Source of the DNA: Leminorella richardii
Lineage (GTDB): Bacteria; Pseudomonadota; Gammaproteobacteria; Enterobacterales; Enterobacteriaceae
Assembly: GCF_900478135.1 (NCBI RefSeq)
Contig: NZ_LS483470.1
Coordinates: 3,185,001-3,249,000, forward strand
Direction: 5' to 3'
Length of the DNA: 64,000 bases
Part shown: positions 18,361-27,305 of the stretch, in pieces
Position numbering within the stretch: the stretch's first letter is position 1
Layout: each line of letters opens with the position of its first letter
Made by a program: the position numbers and the translations under genes
The notes under the pieces: generated by a model
Database searches by the model: none
The model's input: only the letters and a program-made list of their open reading frames with translations
What the model was told of the DNA's origin: nothing

Positions 18361-19661
18361 TTCTGCCATCCAACCGTCTGCTAACGCTTGGCGGGGTCTG
18401 GTTTTTTGCCTCCATTCCCGCCGCGATAGAGCCTATGCTACTGCCGTTCTGGCTGGCGGCAGGCGGAGTGCTGCTGTTTATCATCACACTAGACGCGGCG
18501 CGTCTGGTGCGCCAGCCGCTTCCTGAAATCAGGCGCGACGTTGCAGGCAGCCTCCCGCAGACAGTATGGAGCGACGTTAAGCTCTACTTGACCACTAAGG
18601 TTGCCTCTGGGCAGCTGCTGAAAATTAAAGACAGTCCACCGGAAAAGTGCGAATACAGTGACGACGCAGTGACTCTGCGACTGGAACCCCAGCGGGAGAC
18701 GGAGGTTGTCTATCAAATAAGGCCGATGATGCGGGGAGACCTGTCTTTTGGTCAAACACACCTGCGCCTTGAGTCCCCTTGGAGGCTGTGGCAGCGGCAA
18801 ATGTGGATCGGCGAACGCCAGAAGATCAGCGTCTACCCCAACTTCGCTCCGATCACTCAAATGGCTCTGCAAACGACGCTAACCCAGCTCAGTATGGGAT
18901 TTCACAAGTTTCGCAAACGTGGACAGGGCATGGAGTTTGAACAGCTGAGAGAATACCGCAGCGGCGACTCCCTTAGGCAGATTGACTGGAAGGCAACGAC
19001 CCGCATGCGCAAAATGATCTCTCGCGAGTATCAGGACGAGCGCAATCAGCGGATCTTTATCATGTTGGACTGCGGCCGCCGTATGGGCGCTGGTGAGGGG
19101 GAACTGACCCACTTTGACCACACGCTGGACGCTGTGCTGCTGCTTTCCTACGTTGGCCTGCGCTACGGTGACTCCGTTGGGCTAATGAGCTTCGGCGGGC
19201 CAGAGCGCTATCTGTCCCCTGTAAGATCGGTTAACGCCATCAACCGTGTACTGCATGAAATTTACGACCTACAGCCGACTCTTGCCAGCAGCGATTTTGA
19301 AACAGCCGCTCAGTCGCTCGTCAGCCGCGAACGTAAACGCTCTCTAGTGGTGGTGTTTACTAACCTGCGCGATGAAGATGAAAGCAGCCTGCTCGGTGCT
19401 GTCAGGCTGTTAAGCAAACGGCATCTGGTTCTGGTTGCCAGCCTGCGGGAAGCCGAACTCGATCAGGCCGCCGAGCTGCCCATTGAGAATGCGCAGGATG
19501 CTGCGCTTCGAGCTGCGGCAGCAAGCTATCAGGCTAGGCGTAAGTCAGTGCTTGCACGCCTTCGCAGCTCGGGCGTGCTGTGCCTTGACGTTCAGCCTCA
19601 AGAACTAGCGGTAGAGAGCGTCAACCGCTATCTGGCGATTAAGGCCGCCGGTAGACTATAA
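18357..19661 (+). CDS. DUF58 protein (VWA-like MoxR partner)
   Basis: The 434-residue protein has two N-terminal transmembrane helices (about 10-45) and the diagnostic DUF58 motif GMEFEQLREYRSGDSLRQID. A von Willebrand A-like domain follows, with a modified MIDAS region (IFIMLDCGRRMG). DUF58 proteins nearly always pair with a MoxR ATPase, and the ATGA overlap here supports that pairing. It is the last gene of the cassette and is followed by a bidirectional terminator shared with truB. Confidence 0.92.
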   Translation: MILPSNRLLTLGGVWFFASIPAAIEPMLLPFWLAAGGVLLFIITLDAARLVRQPLPEIRRDVAGSLPQTVWSDVKLYLTTKVASGQLLKIKDSPPEKCEYSDDAVTLRLEPQRETEVVYQIRPMMRGDLSFGQTHLRLESPWRLWQRQMWIGERQKISVYPNFAPITQMALQTTLTQLSMGFHKFRKRGQGMEFEQLREYRSGDSLRQIDWKATTRMRKMISREYQDERNQRIFIMLDCGRRMGAGEGELTHFDHTLDAVLLLSYVGLRYGDSVGLMSFGGPERYLSPVRSVNAINRVLHEIYDLQPTLASSDFETAAQSLVSRERKRSLVVVFTNLRDEDESSLLGAVRLLSKRHLVLVASLREAELDQAAELPIENAQDAALRAAAASYQARRKSVLARLRSSGVLCLDVQPQELAVESVNRYLAIKAAGRL

Positions 19662-19703
19662 GAACGTGATTAAATATATAAGTTAACGCTAATAGATACA
19701 GAA

Positions 19704-19727
19704 GAGGGAGTGCTGTCGCACTCCCTC
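19704..19727. terminator. Bidirectional terminator between DUF58 gene and truB
   Basis: A perfect 10-bp stem GAGGGAGTGC / GCACTCCCTC with a 4-base loop sits between two convergent genes. On the plus strand a T-rich stretch follows; the minus side lacks a strong T-run. Confidence 0.7.
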
Positions 19728-19759
19728 TCCTACTTTTCTGATTGAGAAACCGCAATCAG

Positions 19760-20710
19760 CTAGTCATTCATCGCTGGATCGACCACCAGCCGCTTCGGTG
19801 CAACCATACCGTCGTCATTAATCTGGCCTACGCCGATAAACTCCCGCTCTTCTCCGACAGTCAATCGAACCATGCCCTCTTTAGGCGCTCCAGCTACGCG
19901 AACTGCCTGGCCCTGTTTGACATAGCTGCCAACGCTCGGCAAAAGATTAACTTCAGGGAAGTCCTCTACCGCAGTGTCCATAGGCAGCAGCAGAGGATCC
20001 AGCAGTTCAGCCAAAGGCTGCTCCATCTCCTGAGACTGCGCCACCAGCGCCTCAAGCTGTGCCAGAGTAACCATACGATCGGCCGGGTAACGGGCAACGT
20101 TCAACCTGCGAAGGTAAATAACGTGCGCCCCACAGCCAAGCATTTCACCAAGATCGTCGATAATCGTGCGGATATAGGTGCCCTTGGAGCAGTGCACTTC
20201 AAGCTCCAGCTCATCGCCCTGGTGGCGAATAAGAGCCAGCTCGTACACGGTGATATCCCGCGCTTCCCGCTCAATCTCAATACCCTGACGCGCGTACTCA
20301 TACAGCGGACGCCCCTGATGCTTCAGCGCAGAGTACATCGAAGGCACTTGCTTGATACCACCGCGAAAGCTTTCCAGCGCTCGCTCCAAGTCTGCTGCGC
20401 TAAAGGCGACCGAGCGTTCAGATACGATCTCACCGTCTGAGTCGGAAGTATTGGTTCGCTGCCCCAGACGAGCAATGACTCGATAGCGTTTATCCGCATC
20501 CAGCAGGAACTGAGAGAACTTGGTTGCTTCCCCTAGGCAGATCGGCAGCATGCCGGTCGCCAAGGGGTCCAGCGCGCCGGTGTGGCCCGCCTTGTTGGCC
20601 TGATAGAGGCGCTTAACCTTCTGAAGAATGTCGTTAGAACTGGCGCCTGTCGGCTTATCCAGCAGCAGGACGCCGTGAACGTCGCGACCGCGACGGCGCG
20701 GACGACCCAT
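19760..20710 (-). CDS. truB: tRNA pseudouridine-55 synthase
   Basis: The 316-residue enzyme makes pseudouridine 55 in the T-loop of tRNAs. The catalytic Asp lies in the GALDPLATGML motif (about residues 44-54), and the C-terminal PUA-like region follows. It opens MGRPRRRGRDVHGVLLLDKP like E. coli TruB. Its ATG overlaps the rbfA stop by one base (TAATG), so the two are coupled. In E. coli rpsO follows directly; here the MoxR/DUF58 cassette intervenes. Confidence 0.97.
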   Translation of the reverse strand: MGRPRRRGRDVHGVLLLDKPTGASSNDILQKVKRLYQANKAGHTGALDPLATGMLPICLGEATKFSQFLLDADKRYRVIARLGQRTNTSDSDGEIVSERSVAFSAADLERALESFRGGIKQVPSMYSALKHQGRPLYEYARQGIEIEREARDITVYELALIRHQGDELELEVHCSKGTYIRTIIDDLGEMLGCGAHVIYLRRLNVARYPADRMVTLAQLEALVAQSQEMEQPLAELLDPLLLPMDTAVEDFPEVNLLPSVGSYVKQGQAVRVAGAPKEGMVRLTVGEEREFIGVGQINDDGMVAPKRLVVDPAMND

Positions 20711-21111
20711 TATGCCTCGCCCTCGTCACCATCAGCCGCAGCGCGGCGCTCCCGATCGTTCTTCACTACGTTGCTAACCAGATTAGACATTCTCATCCCT
20801 TCAACCAGAGAGTTGTCATAGGCAAAGGTCAGCTCAGGGATAACCCGCAGGCGCATCGCTTTGCCCAGCAGGGAGCGAATAAAGCCAGAGGCGTCGGTTA
20901 GTCCCTCAAGGCCTGCTTTGATAGACTCTTCATCGCTGTCGTTTAAAAACGTTACAAACACTTTGGCATAGGCCAAATCGCGGGAAACTTCCACGCCGGA
21001 CACGGTCGCCATGCCGATGCGGGGATCTTTAACTTCACGCTGAAGAATGATTGCGATCTCTTTCTGCATCTCTTGCGCCACGCGCTGAGTGCGGCTGAAT
21101 TCTCTCGCCAT
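20710..21111 (-). CDS. rbfA: 30S ribosome-binding factor A
   Basis: The 133-residue KH-fold protein binds the immature 30S subunit and is needed for 16S rRNA 5'-end maturation, especially in the cold. The start at 21111 (MAREFSRTQRVAQEMQKEI) matches E. coli in position and total length. A longer in-frame extension upstream is not supported. It sits between infB and truB as expected. Confidence 0.96.
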   Translation of the reverse strand: MAREFSRTQRVAQEMQKEIAIILQREVKDPRIGMATVSGVEVSRDLAYAKVFVTFLNDSDEESIKAGLEGLTDASGFIRSLLGKAMRLRVIPELTFAYDNSLVEGMRMSNLVSNVVKNDRERRAAADGDEGEA

Positions 21112-21210
21112 AGTAATTTCTCCAAATAATGAGGGGGGACACGTTCGCCCCCCCAAATAGTGCAGTATCACCAGCCTGCTTTTACTAACAGACCGATTGG
21201 TCTTCGAGCA

Positions 21211-23871
21211 TTAAGCGATAGTACGCTTAACTTCGATGACCTCAAACACTTCAATAATATCGCCGACGCGAACGTCATTATAGTTCTTCACGCCGATACC
21301 ACATTCCATGCCGTTACGGACTTCGCTGGCGTCATCCTTAAAGCGACGTAGGGATTCCAGCTCGCCTTCATAGATAACCACGTTGTCGCGCAGTACGCGG
21401 ATCGGATTGTGACGCTTCACTACGCCTTCTGTCACCATACAGCCAGCGATAGCGCCAAACTTCGGTGAACGGAACACGTCACGCACTTCTGCCAGACCGA
21501 TGATCTGCTGCTTGTACTCAGGAGACAGCATGCCGCTCATCGCCTGCTTCACTTCGTCAATCAGATCGTAGATAACAGAGTAGTAACGCAGATCCAGACT
21601 TTCAGCCTCGACAACCTTACGTGCAGAAGCGTCGGCGCGGACGTTAAAGCCCAACAGGATAGCGTTGGATGCCGCCGCCAGCGTAGCGTCAGTTTCGGTG
21701 ATGCCGCCCACGCCGGAGCCAACAATTTTCACCTTCACTTCATCAGTAGACAGGCGCAGCAGCGATTCACAGATCGCTTCCGCAGATCCCTGAACGTCAG
21801 CTTTCAGAACGATATTAAGTTCGGAAACGTCACCTTCTTCCATGTTGGCAAACATGTTTTCCAGCTTGGACTTCTGCTGGCGAGCCAGTTTGACTTCACG
21901 GAATTTGCCCTGACGGTAGAGAGCCACTTCACGGGCTTTCTTCTCGTCGCGCACGACGGTAGCTTCGTCACCCGCAGCCGGAACCGCAGACAGACCAAGG
22001 ATCTCAACCGGGATGGACGGGCCAGCCTCAGTGATTTCCTGGCCCAGCTCGTCACGCATTGCGCGAACGCGGCCGTATTCAAATCCGCACAGCACGATAT
22101 CGCCCTTGTGCAGCGTACCTTCCTGCACCAGAACGGTCGCAACCGGACCGCGTCCCTTATCCAGGAACGACTCGATGACCACACCGCTAGCCATGCCGTC
22201 ACGAACGGCCTTCAGCTCAAGCACTTCGGCCTGAAGCAGAATGGCGTTAAGCAGGTCGTCGATACCGGTTCCCGCCTTCGCGGAGACAGGGATAAACTGA
22301 GTTTCACCGCCCCACTCTTCCGGCAGAACGTCGTGCTGAGACAGCTCGTTTCTCACTCTGTCGAGATCCGCTTCTGGCTTATCGATCTTGTTCACAGCAA
22401 CCACTAACGGCACCTTGGCCGCTTTGGCGTGCTGAATAGCTTCAATAGTCTGAGGCATTACGCCGTCATCGGCGGCAACAACCAGTACCACGATATCCGT
22501 CGCCTGAGCACCGCGGGCGCGCATTGACGTAAACGCGGCGTGCCCCGGAGTATCCAGGAACGTGATCATGCCGTTGTCGGTTTCAACGTGGTATGCACCA
22601 ATGTGCTGAGTAATACCGCCCGCTTCGCCAGAGGCGACTTTGGTAGAGCGAATGTAGTCCAGCAGAGACGTTTTACCGTGGTCAACGTGACCCATGATGG
22701 TAACAACCGGCGCGCGCGGCTCCAGAGCCGCATCGATATCGCGGTCGCTCATCAGCGCTTCTTCCAGTTCGTTTTCACGACGCAGGATAACCTTGTGGCC
22801 CATCTCTTCAGCAACCAGTTGAGCAGTTTCCTGATCGATAACTTGGTTGATCGTCGCCATGGCGCCGAGCTTCATCATCGCCTTGATGACTTGAGAGCCT
22901 TTTACCGCCATTTTGTTGGCCAGTTCGGCAACGGTAATTGTCTCACCGATAACGACGTCGCGGTTAACCACTTGAGCTGGCTTGTTAAAGCCCTGCTGCA
23001 GGGTGCTAGGCTTACGCTTGCCCTTACCGCCGCGAGTTGCTGCACGCGCTTCTTCACGATCGGCTTTGGATTCGGACAGCTTGTTGCCCTTTTTAGAGCG
23101 GGTAGACTTGCCGCTGCGAGCGCGGCGATCGCCTTCCACTTTACGGTCGTTCTCATCTTCCGCTTCGCGAGCGTGGTGAGACGTCGTAACGTGGTAGTCG
23201 ACACCCTCTTCCTCTTGTGGAGCGCTCGCCCAGCGGGCTTCGTTTTCTTCAGCCATAGCGCGAGCTTCCGCAGCCACGCGTAGTGCGTCAGCCTCGACCT
23301 TACGGCGGGTTTCTTCTTCCGCCTTACGCTTCAGCTCTGCGGCTTCAGCTTCACGCTTCGCCTTTTCGCTCTGCTCCGCAGAAACCTTTTCTGATTTCTC
23401 AACAGCAGGCTTGGCGTTTGCTTTCGCTTCGGCTGATTTCTTCTCAGCCGCTTCGCGTTTGGCTTTTTCTTCCGCTTCGCGCTTGGCCTTTTCTTCCGCT
23501 TCACGCTGGGCTTTTTCTTCCGCCTCGCGTTTGGCCTGCTCTTCGGCCTCGCGCTTAGCCTGTTCTTCTGCCTCGCGGGCTTCTTTCGAATCGCGGTTTA
23601 CATAGGTATGCTTTTTGCGCACCTCAATCTGGACGGACTTATTCTTGCCGCCAGTGCTTGGGATGCTTAACGTGCTGCGCGTTTTACGCTGCAGCGTCAG
23701 TTTGGCCGGCGCGTTGCCCTTATTCAGGTGCGCCAGCAGCGTCTCTTTTTCCTGCTGCGTCACAGAGTCCGCGGCAGATTTCTGGATGCCCGCATCAGCA
23801 AACTGCTGTAACAGGCGATCTACCGGAGTTTGGATCTCCGCGGCCAGCGATTTTATGGTTACTTCTGACAT
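21211..23871 (-). CDS. infB: Translation initiation factor IF-2
   Basis: The 886-residue GTPase brings initiator tRNA to the 30S subunit. The N-terminal domain (MSEVTIKSLAAE) is followed by a charged Ala/Glu/Lys/Arg-rich linker with tandem repeats (residues about 100-148). The G domain has GHVDHGKT, DTPGHAAF and NKID, and the C-terminal domains bind fMet-tRNA. E. coli also makes shorter forms from internal starts; this cannot be decided here. It lies between nusA and rbfA. Confidence 0.97.
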   Translation of the reverse strand: MSEVTIKSLAAEIQTPVDRLLQQFADAGIQKSAADSVTQQEKETLLAHLNKGNAPAKLTLQRKTRSTLSIPSTGGKNKSVQIEVRKKHTYVNRDSKEAREAEEQAKREAEEQAKREAEEKAQREAEEKAKREAEEKAKREAAEKKSAEAKANAKPAVEKSEKVSAEQSEKAKREAEAAELKRKAEEETRRKVEADALRVAAEARAMAEENEARWASAPQEEEGVDYHVTTSHHAREAEDENDRKVEGDRRARSGKSTRSKKGNKLSESKADREEARAATRGGKGKRKPSTLQQGFNKPAQVVNRDVVIGETITVAELANKMAVKGSQVIKAMMKLGAMATINQVIDQETAQLVAEEMGHKVILRRENELEEALMSDRDIDAALEPRAPVVTIMGHVDHGKTSLLDYIRSTKVASGEAGGITQHIGAYHVETDNGMITFLDTPGHAAFTSMRARGAQATDIVVLVVAADDGVMPQTIEAIQHAKAAKVPLVVAVNKIDKPEADLDRVRNELSQHDVLPEEWGGETQFIPVSAKAGTGIDDLLNAILLQAEVLELKAVRDGMASGVVIESFLDKGRGPVATVLVQEGTLHKGDIVLCGFEYGRVRAMRDELGQEITEAGPSIPVEILGLSAVPAAGDEATVVRDEKKAREVALYRQGKFREVKLARQQKSKLENMFANMEEGDVSELNIVLKADVQGSAEAICESLLRLSTDEVKVKIVGSGVGGITETDATLAAASNAILLGFNVRADASARKVVEAESLDLRYYSVIYDLIDEVKQAMSGMLSPEYKQQIIGLAEVRDVFRSPKFGAIAGCMVTEGVVKRHNPIRVLRDNVVIYEGELESLRRFKDDASEVRNGMECGIGVKNYNDVRVGDIIEVFEVIEVKRTIA
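23439..23574 (-). repeat. In-frame tandem repeats in the IF-2 linker
   Basis: About six copies of an 8-codon unit (consensus AKREAEEK/Q) encode the helical linker of IF-2. The DNA repeats are imperfect because of synonymous changes. Such linkers vary in length among enterobacteria. Confidence 0.8.
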
Positions 23872-23894
23872 GCTGTTCCTTCCTGCTACAGTAA

Positions 23895-25376
23895 TTACTC
23901 TTCATTGCCAAACCAGCAGATGTTGCGCGCGGCCATAATTAGCTCGCCGGCCTTTTCGCTGGTCAGGCCTTCAATATCGGTAAGATCGTCAACGCCCTGT
24001 TCGGCGAGGTCTTCAAGGTTGCAGACGCCCATGGCGGCAAGCTTGAAGGCCATTGCGCGATCGAGGCCGGGCAGATTCAGCAGCTCGTCCTCAGGCTTTT
24101 TACCGCTCTCTTCCTGCGCCAGAGCCAGCGTTGTTAGCGCGTTCTTGGCGCGTGAGCGCAGCGCTTCAACGGTGTCTTCATCCAGACCGTCGATTTCCAT
24201 CAGCTCTTTTGCTGGGACGTAGGCCAGTTCTTCCAGCGTTGAGAAGCCTTCCTGCACCAGAACGGTGGCGAAGTCTTCATCAATGTCCAGATACTTGGTA
24301 AACGTATCGATGGCAGCAAAGGATTCTGCCTGATGCTTAGCCTGCAGGTCTTCGGTGGTCATCACGTTCAGTTCCCAGCCGGTCAGCTGAGCCGCTAGGC
24401 GAACGTTTTGGCCGTTACGGCCGATAGCCTGAGCCAGATTGCTGGCTTCAACGGCGATGTCCATCGTGTGCTTGTCTTCGTCAACAACGATAGAGGCAAC
24501 GTCAGCCGGCGCCATCGCGTTGATCACGAACTGAGCCGGGTTATCGTCCCAAAGAACGATATCAATGCGCTCGCCGCCCAGTTCGCCGGATACCGCCTGC
24601 ACGCGCGCACCGCGCATGCCGACACAGGCGCCGACAGGGTCGATACGCTTGTCGTTGGTCTTCACAGCAATCTTGGCGCGTGAACCCGGATCGCGAGCTG
24701 CGGCTTTGATTTCAATAACTTCTTCGCCAATTTCTGGCACTTCGATGCGAAACAGTTCTACCAACATTTCCGGGCGGGAACGGCTGATAAACAGCTGAGC
24801 GCCGCGAGCCTCAGGGCGCACGATATACAGCACACCGCGCAGGCGGTCGCCCGGGCGGAAGTTTTCGCGCGGCAGCATGTCTTCACGGTTGATAACCGCT
24901 TCCGCATTGCTGCCCAGATCGAGAATGATGCTATCGCGGTTAACCTTCTTCACCACGCCAGTGACGATTTCGCCTTCGTACTCGCGGAACTGCTCTACCA
25001 CCATGGCGCGCTCGGCTTCGCGCACTTTCTGCACGATAACCTGCTTCGCCGTTTGGGTCGTAATGCGGTCAAAGGTCACAGATTCAATCTGGTCTTCAAC
25101 AAAGTCGCCGAGCTGCATAGCGGGATCTTCGAACTGAGCCGCTTCCAGCGTAATTTCACGCGTGGGCTGAGTGACCTGATCGACCACCAGCCAGCGGCGG
25201 AATGTATCGAAATCGCCTGAACGGTGATCGATGCTGACACGCACGTCGATATCCTGCTCATACTTTTTCTTGGTTGCCGTTGCCAGAGCTGTTTCTAGCG
25301 CTTCGAAAATCTTCTCACGAGGAAGCGACTTTTCGTTAGAAACCGCCTCGACAACAGCCAGAATCTCTTTATTCAT
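23895..25376 (-). CDS. nusA: Transcription termination/antitermination factor NusA
   Basis: The 493-residue RNA polymerase-associated factor controls pausing, termination and antitermination. It has the N-terminal RNAP-binding domain (MNKEILAVVEAVSNEKSLPR), an S1 domain (GEIVTGVVKKVNRDSIILDLG), KH domains (RIDPVGACVGMRGARVQAV) and two C-terminal acidic helix-hairpin-helix repeats. The length equals E. coli within two residues. It follows rimP by 19 bases. Confidence 0.97.
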   Translation of the reverse strand: MNKEILAVVEAVSNEKSLPREKIFEALETALATATKKKYEQDIDVRVSIDHRSGDFDTFRRWLVVDQVTQPTREITLEAAQFEDPAMQLGDFVEDQIESVTFDRITTQTAKQVIVQKVREAERAMVVEQFREYEGEIVTGVVKKVNRDSIILDLGSNAEAVINREDMLPRENFRPGDRLRGVLYIVRPEARGAQLFISRSRPEMLVELFRIEVPEIGEEVIEIKAAARDPGSRAKIAVKTNDKRIDPVGACVGMRGARVQAVSGELGGERIDIVLWDDNPAQFVINAMAPADVASIVVDEDKHTMDIAVEASNLAQAIGRNGQNVRLAAQLTGWELNVMTTEDLQAKHQAESFAAIDTFTKYLDIDEDFATVLVQEGFSTLEELAYVPAKELMEIDGLDEDTVEALRSRAKNALTTLALAQEESGKKPEDELLNLPGLDRAMAFKLAAMGVCNLEDLAEQGVDDLTDIEGLTSEKAGELIMAARNICWFGNEE

Positions 25377-25395
25377 CTAGTTGCCTCATATGAGC

Positions 25396-25854
25396 TTAAA
25401 AGTGGGGAACAATGTTCGCTTTCGCAATATTGCTTAGAGCAAACATCTCGTCTTTACCTTCAACGTCAAGAACGATGGTCTCGCCCTCTACGCCTTTAAT
25501 CGTGCCAACCCATCTACGGCGATTCTGTATGCCGATACGTAGGGTCAGGCTAACCTCTTCACCGATAAAGCGCTCATAGTGCGCAGCGGTAAACAGCGGC
25601 CGGTCTAGGCCGGGTGACGAAACCTCAAGGTTGTAGGCCGTTGTGACGGGATCTTCCACATCCAACACCGCGCTAACCTGATGGCTGACGTCCGCACAGT
25701 CGTCAACGGTAATGCCGTTTTCGCTGTCAATATAGATACGCAACGTCGACTGACGGCCGCGAATAAATTCAATACCGACCAGCTCAAATCCGAGCGCCTC
25801 AACCGGTGCGCCGATCAGTTCCGTTAACTTCTGCTCTAGCGTGGCCAATCCCAC
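25396..25854 (-). CDS. rimP: Ribosome maturation factor RimP
   Basis: This roughly 152-residue protein is needed for 30S maturation. The sequence from LATLEQKLTELIGAPVEALGFELVGIEFIRG to NIAKANIVPHF follows E. coli RimP closely. I chose the GTG at 25854 (VGLATLEQ), the codon equivalent to the E. coli start. The neighbouring TTG codons at 25860 and 25848 are alternatives, and the G-rich leader makes the ribosome site ambiguous. It is the first protein gene of the nusA-infB operon, behind metY and two attenuators. Confidence 0.93.
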   Translation of the reverse strand: MGLATLEQKLTELIGAPVEALGFELVGIEFIRGRQSTLRIYIDSENGITVDDCADVSHQVSAVLDVEDPVTTAYNLEVSSPGLDRPLFTAAHYERFIGEEVSLTLRIGIQNRRRWVGTIKGVEGETIVLDVEGKDEMFALSNIAKANIVPHF

Positions 25855-25864
25855 CCCCAAGACA

Positions 25865-25885
25865 TAAAAAAAGGGCCTAAAGCCC
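25865..25885 (-). terminator. Attenuator directly upstream of rimP
   Basis: A short GC stem GGGC / GCCC with a 5-base loop is followed on the minus strand by eight T (A at 25865-25872), only about 10 bases before the rimP start. It is the second of two tandem terminators in the metY-rimP leader. Confidence 0.65.
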
Positions 25886-25906
25886 AGTGATTTTGCTGTC
25901 AAATAA

Positions 25907-25938
25907 CAAAAAACCCCGATTAATAAGTCGGGGCTTTT
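25907..25938 (-). terminator. metY terminator / first leader attenuator
   Basis: A stem CCCCGA / TCGGGG with an 8-base loop is flanked by A- and T-runs, so it can act on the minus strand after metY (six T) and is also T-followed on the plus strand. In E. coli, terminators at this place control read-through from metY into the nusA operon. Confidence 0.8.
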
Positions 25939-26054
25939 TGTAACTGGACCCTGTTTATGACTTAGTGCCGTCGCGCTAAGTCAGTCTAGTCTCTTTTCAA
26001 ATAAAGTAGCGATACGCCAAGAAGAATATTATTTGAAAACAGGCCAAGGAATAC

Positions 26055-26131
<77 letters not shown>

Positions 26132-26145
26132 TCCGAACGATGCGT

Positions 26146-26174
26146 ATAATACGCCAGTCACTGGTAAAACGCAA
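26146..26174 (-). promoter_or_regulatory. Predicted metY promoter
   Basis: On the minus strand TTGCGT (26169-26174) and TATTAT (26146-26151) are 17 bases apart. The predicted transcription start lies about 8 bases upstream of the mature tRNA 5' end. Confidence 0.7.
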
Positions 26175-26344
26175 ATATTGATAAGCCGGCCTCCTACGCT
26201 TTGCCCTTCTCTTTTCTTTTAGCGTTTAAAAGCGTTGTTATCGTTTATCTCTCGATGACGTTCTGGCCATTCGCCTCCCTGTTTGCAGCCCAATCCGACG
26301 GTGATAGTATGCGCTTATCCATTCCTTAGCTGCGGCGATTTTTC

Positions 26345-27244
26345 ATGTCCTTCACCCTCCGCCAACTGGAGTTTTTCGTTACGCTCGCCGATACTGGGCA
26401 AATCTCAAAAGCCGCACTGCGCTGCAATGTTTCGCAGTCATCAATGACGGTGGCGTTAAAAAATCTGGAAGAGCAGTGCGAAAGGCAGCTGTTTACTCGG
26501 CACGCGAAAGGCGTTCGGCTCACCAGCGCTGGCGAACGGCTTTTACGCCACGCCAGACAAATCCTCAATTCTGCGCGATTGGCTGCGGGAGACGTTCGCG
26601 CACAGTCGAACGAGCAGCTAGGCCCGCTTCGCATTGGAATGACGGAGACACTGTCAGCCTATATGCTGCCCACGCTGTTAAACGACATGTCCGCCCGCTT
26701 CCCCTCTCTGATGCCTGAGCTGGTTGAACTACCCTCTGCACCACTGTTTCGGGCTGTCGAAAACGGTGATGTCGACTTTGCCATTATGCTGATCTCTAAC
26801 CTCACGCCACCGGCAACCTGCGAAACCGAGATTTTCTTCCGTTCGACAAGGCGGCTGTGGACCTGTGCCGGACATCCGCTACAAAACGCACCAACCATCA
26901 CGCTCAAGGACGTGGCGAATGAAGACTATTTGCTGCTCGACATGGACGATCATATTCCTATCGTCAACAGCTACTGGGGAAAGCAATCCCTCAGTCCAAA
27001 GGTCAAATTCAAGTCAACGTCAATAGAAGCGGTAAGAAGCATGGTCGCACTGGGACTCGGCGTCACCATTCTCTCTGACTTTGTCTATCGAGCCTGGTCG
27101 CTGGAAGGCAACCGAATTGTACGAAGGGACGTCAGCAATATTATTCCCTCAATGGATATTGGCGCAGTGTGGATGAAAGGCCGCCCCCTGTCTGATTCTG
27201 CGCAGATTACTCTCGATTTTATCCGCCACCAGCGGCTGTATTAA
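26345..27244 (+). CDS. LysR-family transcriptional regulator
   Basis: The 299-residue protein has an N-terminal LysR winged helix (FTLRQLEFFVTLADTGQISK ... SQSSMTVALKNLEEQ, residues about 3-62). A periplasmic-binding-like effector domain follows, with GPLRIGMTETLSAYMLP and a second subdomain ending near residue 295. It is convergent with the first DmsABC-like operon, and the two share a hairpin in the 61-base gap. LysR regulators usually control divergent or nearby genes, so its target and inducer cannot be told from position alone. Confidence 0.9.
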   Translation: MSFTLRQLEFFVTLADTGQISKAALRCNVSQSSMTVALKNLEEQCERQLFTRHAKGVRLTSAGERLLRHARQILNSARLAAGDVRAQSNEQLGPLRIGMTETLSAYMLPTLLNDMSARFPSLMPELVELPSAPLFRAVENGDVDFAIMLISNLTPPATCETEIFFRSTRRLWTCAGHPLQNAPTITLKDVANEDYLLLDMDDHIPIVNSYWGKQSLSPKVKFKSTSIEAVRSMVALGLGVTILSDFVYRAWSLEGNRIVRRDVSNIIPSMDIGAVWMKGRPLSDSAQITLDFIRHQRLY

Positions 27245-27254
27245 TGCAGATAGC

Positions 27255-27282
27255 ACAGCGGGCCGCTAAAGCGACCCGCTGT
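27255..27282. terminator. Bidirectional terminator between LysR gene and dmsC-like gene
   Basis: An 8-bp stem ACAGCGGG / CCCGCTGT with a 12-base loop lies in the short gap between two convergent genes. T-runs are weak on both sides. Confidence 0.6.
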
Positions 27283-27305
27283 TATTCTACCCGTAGCGCA
27301 CTGAA

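Noticed and set aside
17308..18369. A 353-codon open frame on the minus strand opposite the MoxR gene.
   Set aside because: It lies wholly on the complement of a gene with clear Walker motifs and has no recognisable domain; codon bias explains it.
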